Positions 28,548 to 38,339 of a stretch of 64,000 bases of DNA are shown piece by piece; the first letter of the stretch is position 1; each line of letters starts with the position of its first letter. The position numbers and the translations under genes were made by a program. The stretch spans positions 43,501-107,500 of the forward strand of contig JAQWIW010000034.1 in NCBI GenBank assembly GCA_029248665.1, read 5' to 3'. This DNA is from Opitutia bacterium (GTDB lineage Bacteria; Verrucomicrobiota; Verrucomicrobiia; Opitutales; Coraliomargaritaceae). A model generated the notes under the pieces. That model made no database searches. It had not been told where the DNA came from and saw only the letters and a list, made by a program, of their open reading frames with translations.

Positions 28548-29588
28548 TCATTGATTAATGAGTGGTTGATTTAGGCTCAAGCAATGCAAGCCACCTCCTT
28601 CACGTATGATTTCCAAACAGTTAAACCCAATAACTTCCCTATCAGGGAAACAGCTTTTAATCACAGATAAGGCTGTTTTGTCTTTCGCTTGAGCAAAACA
28701 AGGAACAATCACTGCTCCATTGATTACTAGATAATTCAAATAGCTAGCTGAGACCATAACACCATTGACAAAAATAGGGTCGGGAATCGGTAATGCCTGA
28801 TATTTATAGCCCTTTAATAGGCTCTTTGCATAAGTATTTAACTGATCTTTTATTTGCTTTAACGGAATAAAATTAGGATTTTTCTTATCTGATTCACTGG
28901 CATAAATGATACGATGGCCTGGAGCAAAACGCAGAATATTGTCAATGTGGCCATCAGTATCGTCGTTATATAAGCCATTTTCAAACCATAAAGTAGATTT
29001 AACTCCAAGTGCTTCTTGCAAAAATTCATCCCAATCAATCGATTCATTCCCTATAATACGATTAGCATTCATTAGTACATTCTTCGTGGTACACAGTAGG
29101 CCTTCCCCATTTACCTCTACAGCACCACCTTCAAGGATTTGGGAATATGAGATGTTTTCTATATCTAATCGTCCACTCAACCATTTTGGTACACCGTTAT
29201 CTTTTTGAAATAACTCAAACTTACCTCCCCATGCATTAAAAACCCAATCACTTGATATGAGCCTATTTTCATTTTCGTGCTTAAGAAAAATAGGACCATA
29301 ATCTCTTATCCAAACATCATCTGTCTCGTAAGTATGAAGCTTTATTTCATTTTTATGCTCATGACGATCCAGCAGTTGATTTAAATCTGACTGTGCGTTT
29401 TTTGCACACAATATATTTACTTTTTGAAAATTAGAACAGAGCAAATACAATTCTGAAAAACGATTTTGGATTGTTTCAGTATATCCTTTCCATAAATCTT
29501 GCCTTGTTGTCCAAGCAAACCAAACGGCCTCTTGCTCTTCCCATTCTGCCGGAAGGCGATATGCATTATTTTTCTCCAAAATGTTCAC
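28548..29588 (-). CDS. aguA: Agmatine deiminase
   Basis: Hydrolyses agmatine to N-carbamoylputrescine and ammonia. The 346-residue protein has RLPAEWEEQEAVWFAW at its start, the DVWIRDYGPIF block, LEGGAVEVNGEG, the TDGHIDNILRFAPG histidine-acid motif and the catalytic Cys336 in GGGLHCLS. It lies downstream of aguB on the same strand with 37 bp between them, completing the two-step route from agmatine to putrescine. Gene order is hisG, aguB, aguA. Confidence 0.95.
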   Translation of the reverse strand: MNILEKNNAYRLPAEWEEQEAVWFAWTTRQDLWKGYTETIQNRFSELYLLCSNFQKVNILCAKNAQSDLNQLLDRHEHKNEIKLHTYETDDVWIRDYGPIFLKHENENRLISSDWVFNAWGGKFELFQKDNGVPKWLSGRLDIENISYSQILEGGAVEVNGEGLLCTTKNVLMNANRIIGNESIDWDEFLQEALGVKSTLWFENGLYNDDTDGHIDNILRFAPGHRIIYASESDKKNPNFIPLKQIKDQLNTYAKSLLKGYKYQALPIPDPIFVNGVMVSASYLNYLVINGAVIVPCFAQAKDKTALSVIKSCFPDREVIGFNCLEIIREGGGLHCLSLNQPLINQ

Positions 29589-29625
29589 TTATTTAAAGCT
29601 TATTTCAATTAATTTAAAACTGAAT

Positions 29626-30510
29626 TTAATCTAAAATATGCTTAGTGATTGATTGATATTTTTCTGGTCTTCGATCTCTGAAGAATGGCCAGATTTTGCG
29701 CATATTTTCTAAAGCGTCTAAATCACATTTGACCAACATAGATTCTGTTTTATCAACCGATGCACGCTTTAAAATTGTACCATACATATCGGAAACAAAT
29801 GATTGCCCCCAAAATTCTGTATTTTTTTCGGTGCCTACTCGATTTGTACTGGCAACATAACAGCTATTAGCAATAGCGTGCCCCACTTGGACTGATTCCC
29901 AGGATTTATGCTGTAATTCACCCCACTCTTCCTTTTCAGAAGTAAGCCACCCAATGGCTGTTGGATAAAATATAATTTCTGCTCCTCTTAAGGCCATTAA
30001 GCGAGCGGCTTCAGGAAACCATTGATCCCAACATATTAATACGCCTATTTTACCAAATGCAGTATCCCATACAGGAAAATCTTGATCTCCAGGAGTGAAA
30101 TAAAACTTTTCTTCAAACCCAGGATCTTGAGGAATATGCGTTTTTCGATATGTTCCGAGATGTGACCCGTCACTATCCACAACAATCGCAGAATTATGAT
30201 AAATTGCCGAAGAACGTTTTTCAAAATAGGCTGCTATGATAACCACTCCTAATTCTTTGGCTAATCTAGAAAAAATTTCAGATGTTTGACCAGGAATAGA
30301 TTCTGCTAAATCAAAATGTTCCGTATTTTGCTCACTACAAAAATAACTCGTATTGAATAATTCCTGAGTGCAAACTACTTGTGCACCCTGACTAGCTAGT
30401 GCCTTTATTTGCTCTAGGGTAAACTCTAGATTGGCCTGCTTGGAGCCAAAATCTTTTCCTTGTATTAAACCAATGGAAACTGAACCACGTTTCTCTATTC
30501 TATTTCCCAT
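29626..30510 (-). CDS. aguB: N-carbamoylputrescine amidase
   Basis: Nitrilase-superfamily enzyme of 294 residues that releases putrescine, CO2 and ammonia from N-carbamoylputrescine. The catalytic triad is visible as Glu50 (CTQELF), Lys123 (TYRKTHIP) and Cys160 (VLICWDQWFPEAARLMALRG). The segment ALRGAEIIFYPTAIGW is characteristic of this subgroup. It sits directly between aguA and hisG. Confidence 0.95.
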   Translation of the reverse strand: MGNRIEKRGSVSIGLIQGKDFGSKQANLEFTLEQIKALASQGAQVVCTQELFNTSYFCSEQNTEHFDLAESIPGQTSEIFSRLAKELGVVIIAAYFEKRSSAIYHNSAIVVDSDGSHLGTYRKTHIPQDPGFEEKFYFTPGDQDFPVWDTAFGKIGVLICWDQWFPEAARLMALRGAEIIFYPTAIGWLTSEKEEWGELQHKSWESVQVGHAIANSCYVASTNRVGTEKNTEFWGQSFVSDMYGTILKRASVDKTESMLVKCDLDALENMRKIWPFFRDRRPEKYQSITKHILD

Positions 30511-30528
30511 AAAGTCTTAGGATTCAGT

Positions 30529-31413
30529 TTAGAAAACAACCTTATTTAAAGGATACTCAACGATTCCTTCGGCTCCACGTGATTTAAGTTCAGGGATGAT
30601 TTCACGAACAACTGTTTCATCAATTATTGTATCAATCGCCACCCATTTTTCATCGGTAAGTTTATTAATCGTTGGCTTTCTTAGAGACGGTAAATCCGCT
30701 AAGATTGAATCTAATTTATCTATCTCTATATTTAACTTCAATCCCACTTTGGAAGCTGATTCCAATGCAGATTTTAACAGTAAAGCGATGGTGTCGATTT
30801 TCTTTTTCTTCCAAGGATCTTTAAGCGCTTCTTTATTGGCTACAAATACAGTATTTGTCGTTAATAAAGTGTCTACGATACGTAATTTATTGGCCCTGAG
30901 AGAATTCCCCGTTTCGGTAAGATCCACAATAGCATCGACTAAATCAGGCACTTTCATTTCAGTCGCACCCCAAGAAAATTCTACATCTGCATTCACACCA
31001 TTTTCTTTTAAAAATGCATTCGTGGTATTTACGATTTCCGTGGCAATACGTTTGCCTTCTAAATCCTTAACTGTTTTGACTTCTGATGCTTCGGGGACAC
31101 AGAGCACCCAACGAGATTTTCTATTGGATGCACGGCTATAAATTAAATCACATACTTCAACAACGTCGGAGTTATTTTCTTTAACCCAATCTTGACCAGT
31201 AAGGCCACAGTCAAAATAACCATTCTCAATATAACGACTCACTTCTTGGGCTCTTAAAAAACGACCATCCAATGTTGGGTCATCAAATGAAGGGCGGTAC
31301 GAACGACTGCTCTTTGTAATTTGATAGCCCGCTTTAGCGAATAATCGAATTGTAGATTCCTCTAGACTTCCTTTGGGTAAGCCCAACATTAATTTATTTT
31401 CACTGTCCATCAT
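30529..31413 (-). CDS. hisG: ATP phosphoribosyltransferase, long form
   Basis: First step of histidine synthesis, joining ATP and PRPP. The family motifs LGLPKGSLEEST, DCGLTGQDW, GKRIATEIVNTT and the PRPP-site region DLTETGNSLRANKL are present. About 294 residues with a C-terminal ACT-like regulatory domain (KWVAIDTIIDETVVREIIP), so it is the long, self-sufficient form that does not need HisZ and is usually feedback-inhibited by histidine. Two adjacent ATGs (31413 and 31410) could serve as start. No other his gene is nearby. Confidence 0.94.
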   Translation of the reverse strand: MMDSENKLMLGLPKGSLEESTIRLFAKAGYQITKSSRSYRPSFDDPTLDGRFLRAQEVSRYIENGYFDCGLTGQDWVKENNSDVVEVCDLIYSRASNRKSRWVLCVPEASEVKTVKDLEGKRIATEIVNTTNAFLKENGVNADVEFSWGATEMKVPDLVDAIVDLTETGNSLRANKLRIVDTLLTTNTVFVANKEALKDPWKKKKIDTIALLLKSALESASKVGLKLNIEIDKLDSILADLPSLRKPTINKLTDEKWVAIDTIIDETVVREIIPELKSRGAEGIVEYPLNKVVF

Positions 31414-31470
31414 CAAAATAATATTTTTAGTTAAAAATAGCTACAAGCTATTTTCTCATATATGTAAACA

Positions 31471-31497
31471 AAAAAGCCCTTTTCGAAAAAAGGGCTT
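31471..31497 (-). terminator. Rho-independent terminator of the Cys-rich peptide gene
   Basis: On the minus strand AAGCCCTTTT and AAAAGGGCTT form a perfect 10 bp stem (31474-31483 with 31488-31497) closed by a TTCG tetraloop and followed by a run of T. It lies 24 bp beyond the stop of the Cys-rich peptide gene and before hisG, insulating the two. It is one of two strong terminators in the window. Confidence 0.9.
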
Positions 31498-31520
31498 CGT
31501 AGTAAAGATTTTAAAGTCAA

Positions 31521-31739
31521 TTACTTAGATGAGCCACAAGATGACTTTTTCTCAGATGAAGGACATGCACTACAAGCTGATTTATCTTTTTCGCAACAAG
31601 CTTGACTATCCTTAGAACAGCAACTTTTTTCAGAGACTTTTTCTTTTGAATGGTCGTGATTAGTTCCACATCCACCGCATCCGGCATAAGCTGATACGCC
31701 TAAACCGAACATTAGAGTAATAATAATTAATTGTTTCAT
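31521..31739 (-). CDS. Secreted Cys-rich small protein, probably metal-binding
   Basis: A 72-residue precursor with a signal peptide (MKQLIIITLMFGLGVSAYA) and a mature part of about 53 residues holding nine cysteines: GCGGCG, SCCSK, ACCEK, ACSAC and SSCG, plus His-Asp-His near the start. Lys and Glu make up much of the rest. This suggests an extracytoplasmic metal or thiol buffer; no family is recognised. It has its own terminator and a perfect palindrome in its promoter region, so it is an independently regulated single gene. Confidence 0.7.
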   Translation of the reverse strand: MKQLIIITLMFGLGVSAYAGCGGCGTNHDHSKEKVSEKSCCSKDSQACCEKDKSACSACPSSEKKSSCGSSK

Positions 31740-31754
31740 ATGATTGTAAAATGT

Positions 31755-31768
31755 TATAGTTAACTATA
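31755..31768. promoter_or_regulatory. 14 bp perfect palindrome between divergent genes
   Basis: TATAGTTAACTATA lies 16 bp upstream of the Cys-rich peptide start and 45 bp upstream of dus. A perfect self-complementary site in a divergent promoter region is a good operator candidate, possibly for a metal- or redox-sensing repressor given the peptide. The regulator is unknown. Confidence 0.4.
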
Positions 31769-31812
31769 GCAATACCACTATAAAGCAATTTGTCGATCGA
31801 TAAAGTAATTTT

Positions 31813-32802
31813 ATGCTACCTTGGATTTCAGAAACTCAATTTCCTATATACTTAGCTCCTATGGCTAGATTTACGGACACCGTCTTTAGACAGTTATGTA
31901 AAGAACAAGGAGCCGATGTTATGGTGACTGAATTTGTACAAGCCGATGCAATCATTAGAGGAGATGATCGTTTATGGGAAACTGTTGATTTTACAGAATC
32001 TCAACGCCCAATGGGCGTGCAAATATTTGGATCTAATCCAGAATCTATGGCAGAAGCAGCTAAACTCATTTATCATAAAATTAAGCCTGATTTCATTGAT
32101 ATTAATTTTGGCTGTCCTGCAGATAGAGTAATATGTATGGATGCAGGGTCCTCTTTGTTGCGAAATCCTGAAAAACTCGGTACCATCACCCAAAAAGTAG
32201 TTGATGCAGTACCAGAAATTCCCGTTACCGTAAAAATTCGTATTGGCTGGGATGACGACTCGATTATTGCTACTGAAATTGGGCATATTGTAGAAAATTT
32301 GGGAGCTAAAGCACTGACCATCCATGGACGCACTAAAGTTCAAGGATATCGAGGAGACGCCAATTGGACTGTAATTGCTGAAGTTGCTGAATCGATAAAG
32401 ATTCCAGTAATTGGCAATGGTAGCATTACATCTGCAAGTGACGTTTTACGGATCAAGAATAGCACAAAGTGTGCTGGAATAATGATTGGGCGAGCTGCAC
32501 TTGGCTATCCTTGGATTTTTAGAGATATCAAATATAGTTTAAAACACGGAACACTTCCCGAGCCTCCAAGCATGAAAGAACGCTGGGCAACGATCATTGA
32601 ATTTACTGAAAATATAATGGCACGAAAATATCAAAAAAAACGCCATAATGACATTAAATGGATGAGGCCAAAAATCATAGCTTTAACAAAAGAGATGCCG
32701 GGCTCTAGGAAAATCCGGACAGAACTTGGCAAAGTCGATCAAATCGAAGATTTAAAAGGATTAGCCGAGCTTCATATTTCACACTATGGAAACCATCTTT
32801 AA
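31813..32802 (+). CDS. dus: tRNA-dihydrouridine synthase
   Basis: FMN enzyme reducing uridine to dihydrouridine in tRNA. The 329-residue protein starts with [15 protein letters not shown] and carries [24 protein letters not shown] with probable catalytic Cys101, then [21 protein letters not shown] and [13 protein letters not shown], the FMN barrel hallmarks. It is closest to the DusB-like group by these motifs; subtype not certain. It is followed 16 bp later by a phosphatase gene. Confidence 0.94.
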   Translation: MLPWISETQFPIYLAPMARFTDTVFRQLCKEQGADVMVTEFVQADAIIRGDDRLWETVDFTESQRPMGVQIFGSNPESMAEAAKLIYHKIKPDFIDINFGCPADRVICMDAGSSLLRNPEKLGTITQKVVDAVPEIPVTVKIRIGWDDDSIIATEIGHIVENLGAKALTIHGRTKVQGYRGDANWTVIAEVAESIKIPVIGNGSITSASDVLRIKNSTKCAGIMIGRAALGYPWIFRDIKYSLKHGTLPEPPSMKERWATIIEFTENIMARKYQKKRHNDIKWMRPKIIALTKEMPGSRKIRTELGKVDQIEDLKGLAELHISHYGNHL

Positions 32803-32818
32803 CAAACGGACTTAGATT

Positions 32819-33295
32819 ATGATACGAATACTTTTTTTATGTATGGGAAATATATGTCGCTCACCTGCAGCACATTGCGTATTTCAAGAAATGGTGAATA
32901 AGGCGAATCTTCAGAATAAATTTTTTATCGATTCTGCAGGTACAATTGGCTATCACCAAGGGCATGAACCAGATGGTCGCATGCAAGATGCCTTAAGAAA
33001 AAGGGAAATTCCCATCATCGGTCAATCAAGACAAATAAATAAAACAGACCTTGAAGAATTTGACCTTATCTTAGCGATGGATAATTCAAACTTATTGGAT
33101 GCTCAATCCTTAGATGTCAGTGGGAAATTAAAGTACAAAATAAAATGCTTCGCCGAATACTGCTCAGATACGAATATTAAAGAGATTCCAGATCCTTATT
33201 ATGGTTATGACGATGGATTTGAAACCGTCCTTGATTTAATTGAAGATGGATGCCAGCAATTGCTGGATGATTGCAAAAAACAACTGAGCAGTTGA
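32819..33295 (+). CDS. Low-molecular-weight protein tyrosine phosphatase
   Basis: A 158-residue phosphatase. The P-loop is CMGNICRS (Cys8 and Arg14) at the very N-terminus, and the general-acid loop is [12 protein letters not shown]. In bacteria such enzymes often counter a tyrosine kinase in polysaccharide export, but no kinase lies nearby, and it may act on arginine phosphate or small metabolites instead. It is convergent with the SET gene with a 6 bp gap. Confidence 0.92.
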   Translation: MIRILFLCMGNICRSPAAHCVFQEMVNKANLQNKFFIDSAGTIGYHQGHEPDGRMQDALRKREIPIIGQSRQINKTDLEEFDLILAMDNSNLLDAQSLDVSGKLKYKIKCFAEYCSDTNIKEIPDPYYGYDDGFETVLDLIEDGCQQLLDDCKKQLSS

Positions 33296-33301
33296 AGCTT
33301 A

Positions 33302-33802
33302 TTACTCTTTAGTAACTTTTTTCTTACTATTTCTTAAAAGCTTTTTGACTTTCATTCGTTGGTCTTCCCGAACGATATATCCGATGCATTTTTTTGTTCC
33401 GCATAGACACGGATGATCCAGAAAATGCTCCATATCATAGCCATAGTCATAAGAAAGTTCCTCCCCCTCTTCAATGTCTTTAATTGAGTAAATCCAGATT
33501 TCTCCATCATCATTGATCGCTTCACAATTTCCTCCACAAGAATGATTGATATATCGAGCTGGATTTTCACCTATCCTTCCATCTATATCCCATTCCTCAT
33601 TCAATTCAAAGATGTAGACCAATCCTTCACCTGATTTTTGTGCCGATTCTTCCCATTCAAGTGCACGTTTGGAAGATTCTTTCTTAGATATTTTCTCTCC
33701 AACATACTCAATCACTCGAGAATTTTTCGGGATGAAACACTTAGCAAAAAGACCTTGATTATGAATCGCTGAATTCTTTTTTTTGTATAATTTTTCTCCC
33801 AC
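33302..33802 (-). CDS. SET-domain protein methyltransferase with post-SET motif
   Basis: A 166-residue stand-alone SET protein. The SET core includes [20 protein letters not shown], then [12 protein letters not shown] (82-93) for the pseudoknot and SAM site, and [10 protein letters not shown] (113-122) with the catalytic tyrosine. A post-SET zinc motif CLCGTKKC (132-139) is present, the part that pairs with a cysteine in NHSCGGNC. This is the fold of histone-lysine methyltransferases, which in bacteria methylate unknown or host proteins. It shares a strand with gpsA, 17 bp downstream of it. Confidence 0.88.
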   Translation of the reverse strand: MGEKLYKKKNSAIHNQGLFAKCFIPKNSRVIEYVGEKISKKESSKRALEWEESAQKSGEGLVYIFELNEEWDIDGRIGENPARYINHSCGGNCEAINDDGEIWIYSIKDIEEGEELSYDYGYDMEHFLDHPCLCGTKKCIGYIVREDQRMKVKKLLRNSKKKVTKE

Positions 33803-33819
33803 AATAAAACCCAGAGTTT

Positions 33820-34821
33820 CTAAAATTCCGTTTTAAGATCTCGAACCATTAAATTATTTAAGGCTAATTCAGGTGATTTCTTATTGTATATAATCGAGTA
33901 TAATTCGTCTAAAATTGGAGTTTCTAAATTTTCCTTTCGTGCAATCTGATAGAGGCAGTCAACAGCTACAAAACCTTCAACAACTGTTTTTTGACCCTTA
34001 AGGATTTGATCTGGTTGCGTGCCTTTACCTAAAGACTCACCAAAGGTACGATTACGGCTCCATTCACCAAAACAGGTTGCAATAAAATCACCAAACCCGC
34101 TCAGGCCATAGAATGTTTCTTTTCTACCGCCTAAAGATTTTCCAATACTCACCATCTCATTAAGAGCACGAGTGATATATGCGGATTTTGCATTATCGCC
34201 CAATTTCAAGCCATCACATAAGCCAGCGCCAATTGCATAAATATTTTTCAATATACCACCATAGCTAACACCTTTAAGATCGTCCGTGAGATAAATTCTT
34301 AATTTATCATTACTGATACGCTCTTGTATTGTCTCCATTGTTGGAGAACAAATCTCAACGGCTAAAGATAAAGCAGTCGGACCTTCAGCAGCGACTTCAC
34401 TCGCAAAGCTCGGACCTGATAAGACCCCAACAGGTGTATTAGGGAAATATTCACGTACCACCTCATAAGGCATCTTAAAGCTTTCTTTTTCTAGGCCTTT
34501 AGATAAAATTACGATGAGTTTCAGATGTTCGTGCCCTTTGGTTTCATTAATGATTCGTTCACATAGCGCTCTCAAGCCTTTAGCCGGACAAGCAAGAAAC
34601 ACCAAGTCTGCTTCCATTAAAATCGGTTCAAGTTCGTAACCAATTTGCAAAGACTCTGGTAGCTTAAATCCAGACAAATAATCCGAATTTTCACGGCTAG
34701 ACGTTAATTGCATTGCCTGCTCAATTCGTCTCGGCGCTAAGCTTACACTATGACCACACTTCATAAGGTGCAATGCTATTGCCGTTCCCCATGCTCCTGC
34801 TCCTAAAACACAACTATTCAT
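33820..34821 (-). CDS. gpsA: Glycerol-3-phosphate dehydrogenase [NAD(P)+]
   Basis: Makes sn-glycerol 3-phosphate for phospholipids. ATG 34821 puts the Rossmann motif [10 protein letters not shown] near the N-terminus and overlaps the panB stop by 8 bp; six more codons upstream are open. Further motifs are [20 protein letters not shown], the catalytic-lysine block [21 protein letters not shown] and [11 protein letters not shown]; the third of these is quoted only as a label for residues around 190-210. It has 333 residues, the usual length. Confidence 0.95.
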   Translation of the reverse strand: MNSCVLGAGAWGTAIALHLMKCGHSVSLAPRRIEQAMQLTSSRENSDYLSGFKLPESLQIGYELEPILMEADLVFLACPAKGLRALCERIINETKGHEHLKLIVILSKGLEKESFKMPYEVVREYFPNTPVGVLSGPSFASEVAAEGPTALSLAVEICSPTMETIQERISNDKLRIYLTDDLKGVSYGGILKNIYAIGAGLCDGLKLGDNAKSAYITRALNEMVSIGKSLGGRKETFYGLSGFGDFIATCFGEWSRNRTFGESLGKGTQPDQILKGQKTVVEGFVAVDCLYQIARKENLETPILDELYSIIYNKKSPELALNNLMVRDLKTEF

Positions 34822-35599
34822 TTGGGTAAGTCCTTTCAATTACTGCACTTTTATATTCTTGAAATGATTTGATGACATTCTCTGACAGATCTCCGAATGG
34901 ATGCACAAAACTAGGAACATCCTTTGTAGACAATCCTAAAAGATCATTTGAAACTAATATTTGTCCATCACAGTCATTACCACTTCCGATTCCAATTAAC
35001 GGAATTTCTATAGACTGACTTATTTTTTTGGCCACATCACTGCCTATCATTTCTCCAATAAGTGCAAAACAACCCGCATCCTCTAAAGCTTTAGCATCTT
35101 CAATGAGTGCTTTTGCCTCTACATCTGTTTTCCCAAATTTTCGATACTTACCTAAATTTTTAATTTGTTGAGGCAATAATCCAATATGACCCAAAACTGG
35201 AATCCCTGAATCCACTAAACTTTTAATCGTTGGTGCAATGGATATGCCTCCTTCAATTTTTACAGCTGACGCACCTGCCTGAATTAATTGCCGGCAAGCT
35301 TCAAAAATATTTCCATACGCATCGTGACTATATCCATACGGAACATCACTGACCAACAATGCTTTTGTCTTTGCCCTAGATACTGCTAATGTGTGATGAA
35401 GCATCATCTCTAAAGTAACATGAACGGTTGTTTCAAAGCCGAGCAAAGTAGTTCCGACAGAATCACCTACAAGTAGCAAATCCATGCCAGCTTGATCTGC
35501 TAATTCTGCCATGATGGAGTCATAAACTGTTGTCGCAACAATTGGACGTACAGATTTTAAAGTTTGGATAGATTGGATAGTTTGGATGTCAGTATTCAC
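34814..35599 (-). CDS. panB: 3-methyl-2-oxobutanoate hydroxymethyltransferase
   Basis: First committed step to pantothenate: adds a hydroxymethyl group from methylene-tetrahydrofolate to ketoisovalerate. The 261-residue protein has the metal-site region LLVGDSVGTTLLGFETT, VSDVPYGYS, AVKIEGG, GHIGLLPQ and GIGSGNDCDGQILVSNDLLG (the conserved end of the barrel). It overlaps gpsA and lies 17 bp downstream of the large membrane gene. panC and panD are not here. Confidence 0.96.
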   Translation of the reverse strand: MNTDIQTIQSIQTLKSVRPIVATTVYDSIMAELADQAGMDLLLVGDSVGTTLLGFETTVHVTLEMMLHHTLAVSRAKTKALLVSDVPYGYSHDAYGNIFEACRQLIQAGASAVKIEGGISIAPTIKSLVDSGIPVLGHIGLLPQQIKNLGKYRKFGKTDVEAKALIEDAKALEDAGCFALIGEMIGSDVAKKISQSIEIPLIGIGSGNDCDGQILVSNDLLGLSTKDVPSFVHPFGDLSENVIKSFQEYKSAVIERTYPNE

Positions 35600-35616
35600 A
35601 ACTAGAAAATTATTAG

Positions 35617-38301
35617 CTAACGTTTATTTGAAAATTGTCGAACATTTGATTTCTCCAAATAAGTAACAAAAGCAAACCAACTGTCCACATAATCCTCAAC
35701 TCTATACAATAATTCGGCTTTCCAATAATAAGCATATTTTGGCGGATTATTCATAGTTAAAATATGTTCAACGTATATTAATGCCTTTTCATAATTCTTT
35801 GAATTAATTTCTTTTTTAATTAGAATCGCTCCCATTTCAAGATCTGGATAGTTTTGCAAGAAAACTCTAGGGATATATTTCTTATCATCGTTTACTTTGT
35901 AGACATCGATTCTTTCAGGAAGAATATATTTTCTCAAAATAAATAGAGCATTATCAAAATTTGCTAATTCTTTTTCTCTTATCGCATTCAAGAATGCAAT
36001 ATCATCAATCTCATATTGATACTCTGAAATATAGGTATCGAATTTCTCGAAAAATCCTTCTTCAAGTAAGCGCTTTAGGAATTGAAATTGTGAATTTTTA
36101 TTTGATATAAAAAATTGATCAATTGAATTAACTTCTAGATATTTTTGGAAATCTAACCTGTTGAGTGAGAGTACAAATTCCACAGCATATTCGTTAGCCA
36201 ACAAAGACAGCTTATTTAGACTCAAAAGTAATTCATATTTGTCTTTTGAATAGTAAATAAGTGCCATGTAGTCATCAAATTTACTCATAGGATTTTCCTC
36301 GAAGTAGGTTAGCCAAACATCAATTGCTAAATTTAAATCATACTCAGACAGCAAATAACCAAAATTTAAAAAAATCTTTGGGTTATTTTGATCAAAGAAA
36401 GTTGCTTGGTTTAATGTTTTTATAATCGTTTCTTGATCTGCTTTTGATTCCAGCAATTGATAGGCTTTTAAGAAATACTTGCTAGGGTTAGTTTTGGAAA
36501 TATAAGCATCTTTTTCTTCAATACTTGTCACTGAAATATCTTTAAAATTTAGATTTTCATCACATTGATCAGCATAACTTAAACGATAGCGAATATCATA
36601 GAGTAAGGGTTGGTTGGAAATAGAAACGGAAACATAAAACATACCTACACATAACCAAAAAACCCCCATCAATTGACAAAATCCTTTACCGAAAATGGTG
36701 ATGCAATCTTTTTCATTTCGTAAACTTAACCGAAGAAAAATGAGCATCAATAAAAGCAAGCCAACACTCATGCTTTTCGATAGCATTAAAAAACGCATGA
36801 GAAACACCATGACAACTAAGGCATAAAAAAAGTGATGCCGTATTTTCGATTGTTTTGATCCACGAAAAATATCAGAGACCCAACAATAGAAAAATAAGAT
36901 TAAAGCGACTATTCCAATAAATCCAAAATCTGAAAAATAAGCACGAATATCTAAACTTTGATAAGAAAAAGCATCTTTGAAATATTCTAGGTGAGACAAC
37001 TGAGGCAAAATTGAATGAGCCGTTGCTATACCATTCCCAAAAATATTTAACTCCTTAAATGAACCAATCAATAGCCACCATAATTCCCTTCCTCTGGCTA
37101 AAATAAACCCTCCAAAATCATACACGAAAATATCCCACCATATAGAATTAAGATAAATCCCTAAACTAAAGCATGATAATAAAAGAATCCATGTGCAAAA
37201 TTTTTGAAGTAATGGTCTATCCTTTAGATACAGTCGGATAATTAATAAGAAAGACCCAATAAATAAAAGTGTATAATGAAAAAAAGCTTCGCTATGAATT
37301 AACAGAAATAAAGCAATGAGAAGCCCGGAAAAAGCATAGACTGAGATTGCTTTATTAGATTTGTATGAATCGAAAAATAAGGCGACAGAACTTATACCTC
37401 CGATAGCAAATAGAAAATTCAAGTTATCTAAATAATCTTTTATGGGACTACGCACATAATTTTCTGAGAAAAGAAAAGCTAATGGATCATGGCCCATAAA
37501 ATAATGGATGCTTCCACTGAAAATAGTCACTCCAATTATGATAATAAATAAAGCTTCTCTTCCCAGGTTATTCAATTTCCAGCATGCAATATGGTAAAAA
37601 ATGCTTATTGAAGCTACTAAAACCAATACTCCCTCTAAGCTTTTCATTGGTAAAATTGTATTAAAAAAGCCTAGGCTAATATCATATTCATTGCTTGCAC
37701 TACTTCTCCAGCTAGAGAAAAAATTCTGCCAGTTGGGCAAAAACGCACTTAAGCTATATAAAACAATTCCTATTGCGAAAATGTTAACAAAGCTTCCCAT
37801 TGAATAGAGGCGAGGTCTCCTTAATAGTAAGGTCCCTAAATAAATAAAAAATAAGCCCTCGCTTATGACTGTATCTACTGAACTTGTTAATAAAAGTAGA
37901 TAAGAGATCACGAAACCTGCCCCGAAAAAAACGTACTCCGAACCCTCAAAATCTCTACTTGCTATTAAATTAATAGGCTTTCCATTCTTTATACTAATCG
38001 ATTTTGGCTTATAAGAAGATGCATTACTAAGAGAAGGCTTATTTTCATTAACGTTAGGCTTTTTTCTAGAAAACTTTTTTCTTTTATTAGGCGTTACTGA
38101 TCTAGATTCTCTCGATGAACCAATAGTTTCACGATTATCTGCCCTACGCCCTTTTTTTCTATTTTCTTGAATTCTTTGATTTCTCTTTTCAACGGGAGTC
38201 AGTTCTTTAGGCTTTGAATTCTTCCTATTTTTAGAAACAGAGCTAGAACCTGGTTTAAGTTTATGATTCCTTTTTCTAGACTCTCTATTTCTTTCCTGCA
38301 T
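35617..38301 (-). CDS. Large membrane protein, O-antigen ligase/polymerase (Wzy_C)-like with TPR tail
   Basis: An 894-residue protein in three parts. Residues 1-115 are disordered and strongly basic (Lys/Arg/Asn/Ser-rich). Residues about 120-560 hold ten or more membrane helices; the loop ARGRELWWLLIGSFKELNIF, then GNGIATAHS and FSDFGFIGIVALILF match the Wzy_C layout, in which a long periplasmic loop with Arg and His performs glycan transfer. Residues 600-894 look like TPR-type helical repeats. It probably polymerises or ligates a surface glycan. The specific reaction cannot be told. It precedes panB by 17 bp and diverges from recD2. Confidence 0.7.
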   Translation of the reverse strand: MQERNRESRKRNHKLKPGSSSVSKNRKNSKPKELTPVEKRNQRIQENRKKGRRADNRETIGSSRESRSVTPNKRKKFSRKKPNVNENKPSLSNASSYKPKSISIKNGKPINLIASRDFEGSEYVFFGAGFVISYLLLLTSSVDTVISEGLFFIYLGTLLLRRPRLYSMGSFVNIFAIGIVLYSLSAFLPNWQNFFSSWRSSASNEYDISLGFFNTILPMKSLEGVLVLVASISIFYHIACWKLNNLGREALFIIIIGVTIFSGSIHYFMGHDPLAFLFSENYVRSPIKDYLDNLNFLFAIGGISSVALFFDSYKSNKAISVYAFSGLLIALFLLIHSEAFFHYTLLFIGSFLLIIRLYLKDRPLLQKFCTWILLLSCFSLGIYLNSIWWDIFVYDFGGFILARGRELWWLLIGSFKELNIFGNGIATAHSILPQLSHLEYFKDAFSYQSLDIRAYFSDFGFIGIVALILFFYCWVSDIFRGSKQSKIRHHFFYALVVMVFLMRFLMLSKSMSVGLLLLMLIFLRLSLRNEKDCITIFGKGFCQLMGVFWLCVGMFYVSVSISNQPLLYDIRYRLSYADQCDENLNFKDISVTSIEEKDAYISKTNPSKYFLKAYQLLESKADQETIIKTLNQATFFDQNNPKIFLNFGYLLSEYDLNLAIDVWLTYFEENPMSKFDDYMALIYYSKDKYELLLSLNKLSLLANEYAVEFVLSLNRLDFQKYLEVNSIDQFFISNKNSQFQFLKRLLEEGFFEKFDTYISEYQYEIDDIAFLNAIREKELANFDNALFILRKYILPERIDVYKVNDDKKYIPRVFLQNYPDLEMGAILIKKEINSKNYEKALIYVEHILTMNNPPKYAYYWKAELLYRVEDYVDSWFAFVTYLEKSNVRQFSNKR

Positions 38302-38339
38302 TATTTAAATATTCGTTTTATTACAACCAAATCAACTCA

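Noticed and set aside
30596..31141. A 181-codon open frame opposite hisG
   Set aside because: Ser/Ile-rich shadow of hisG with no signal, start context or homology features.
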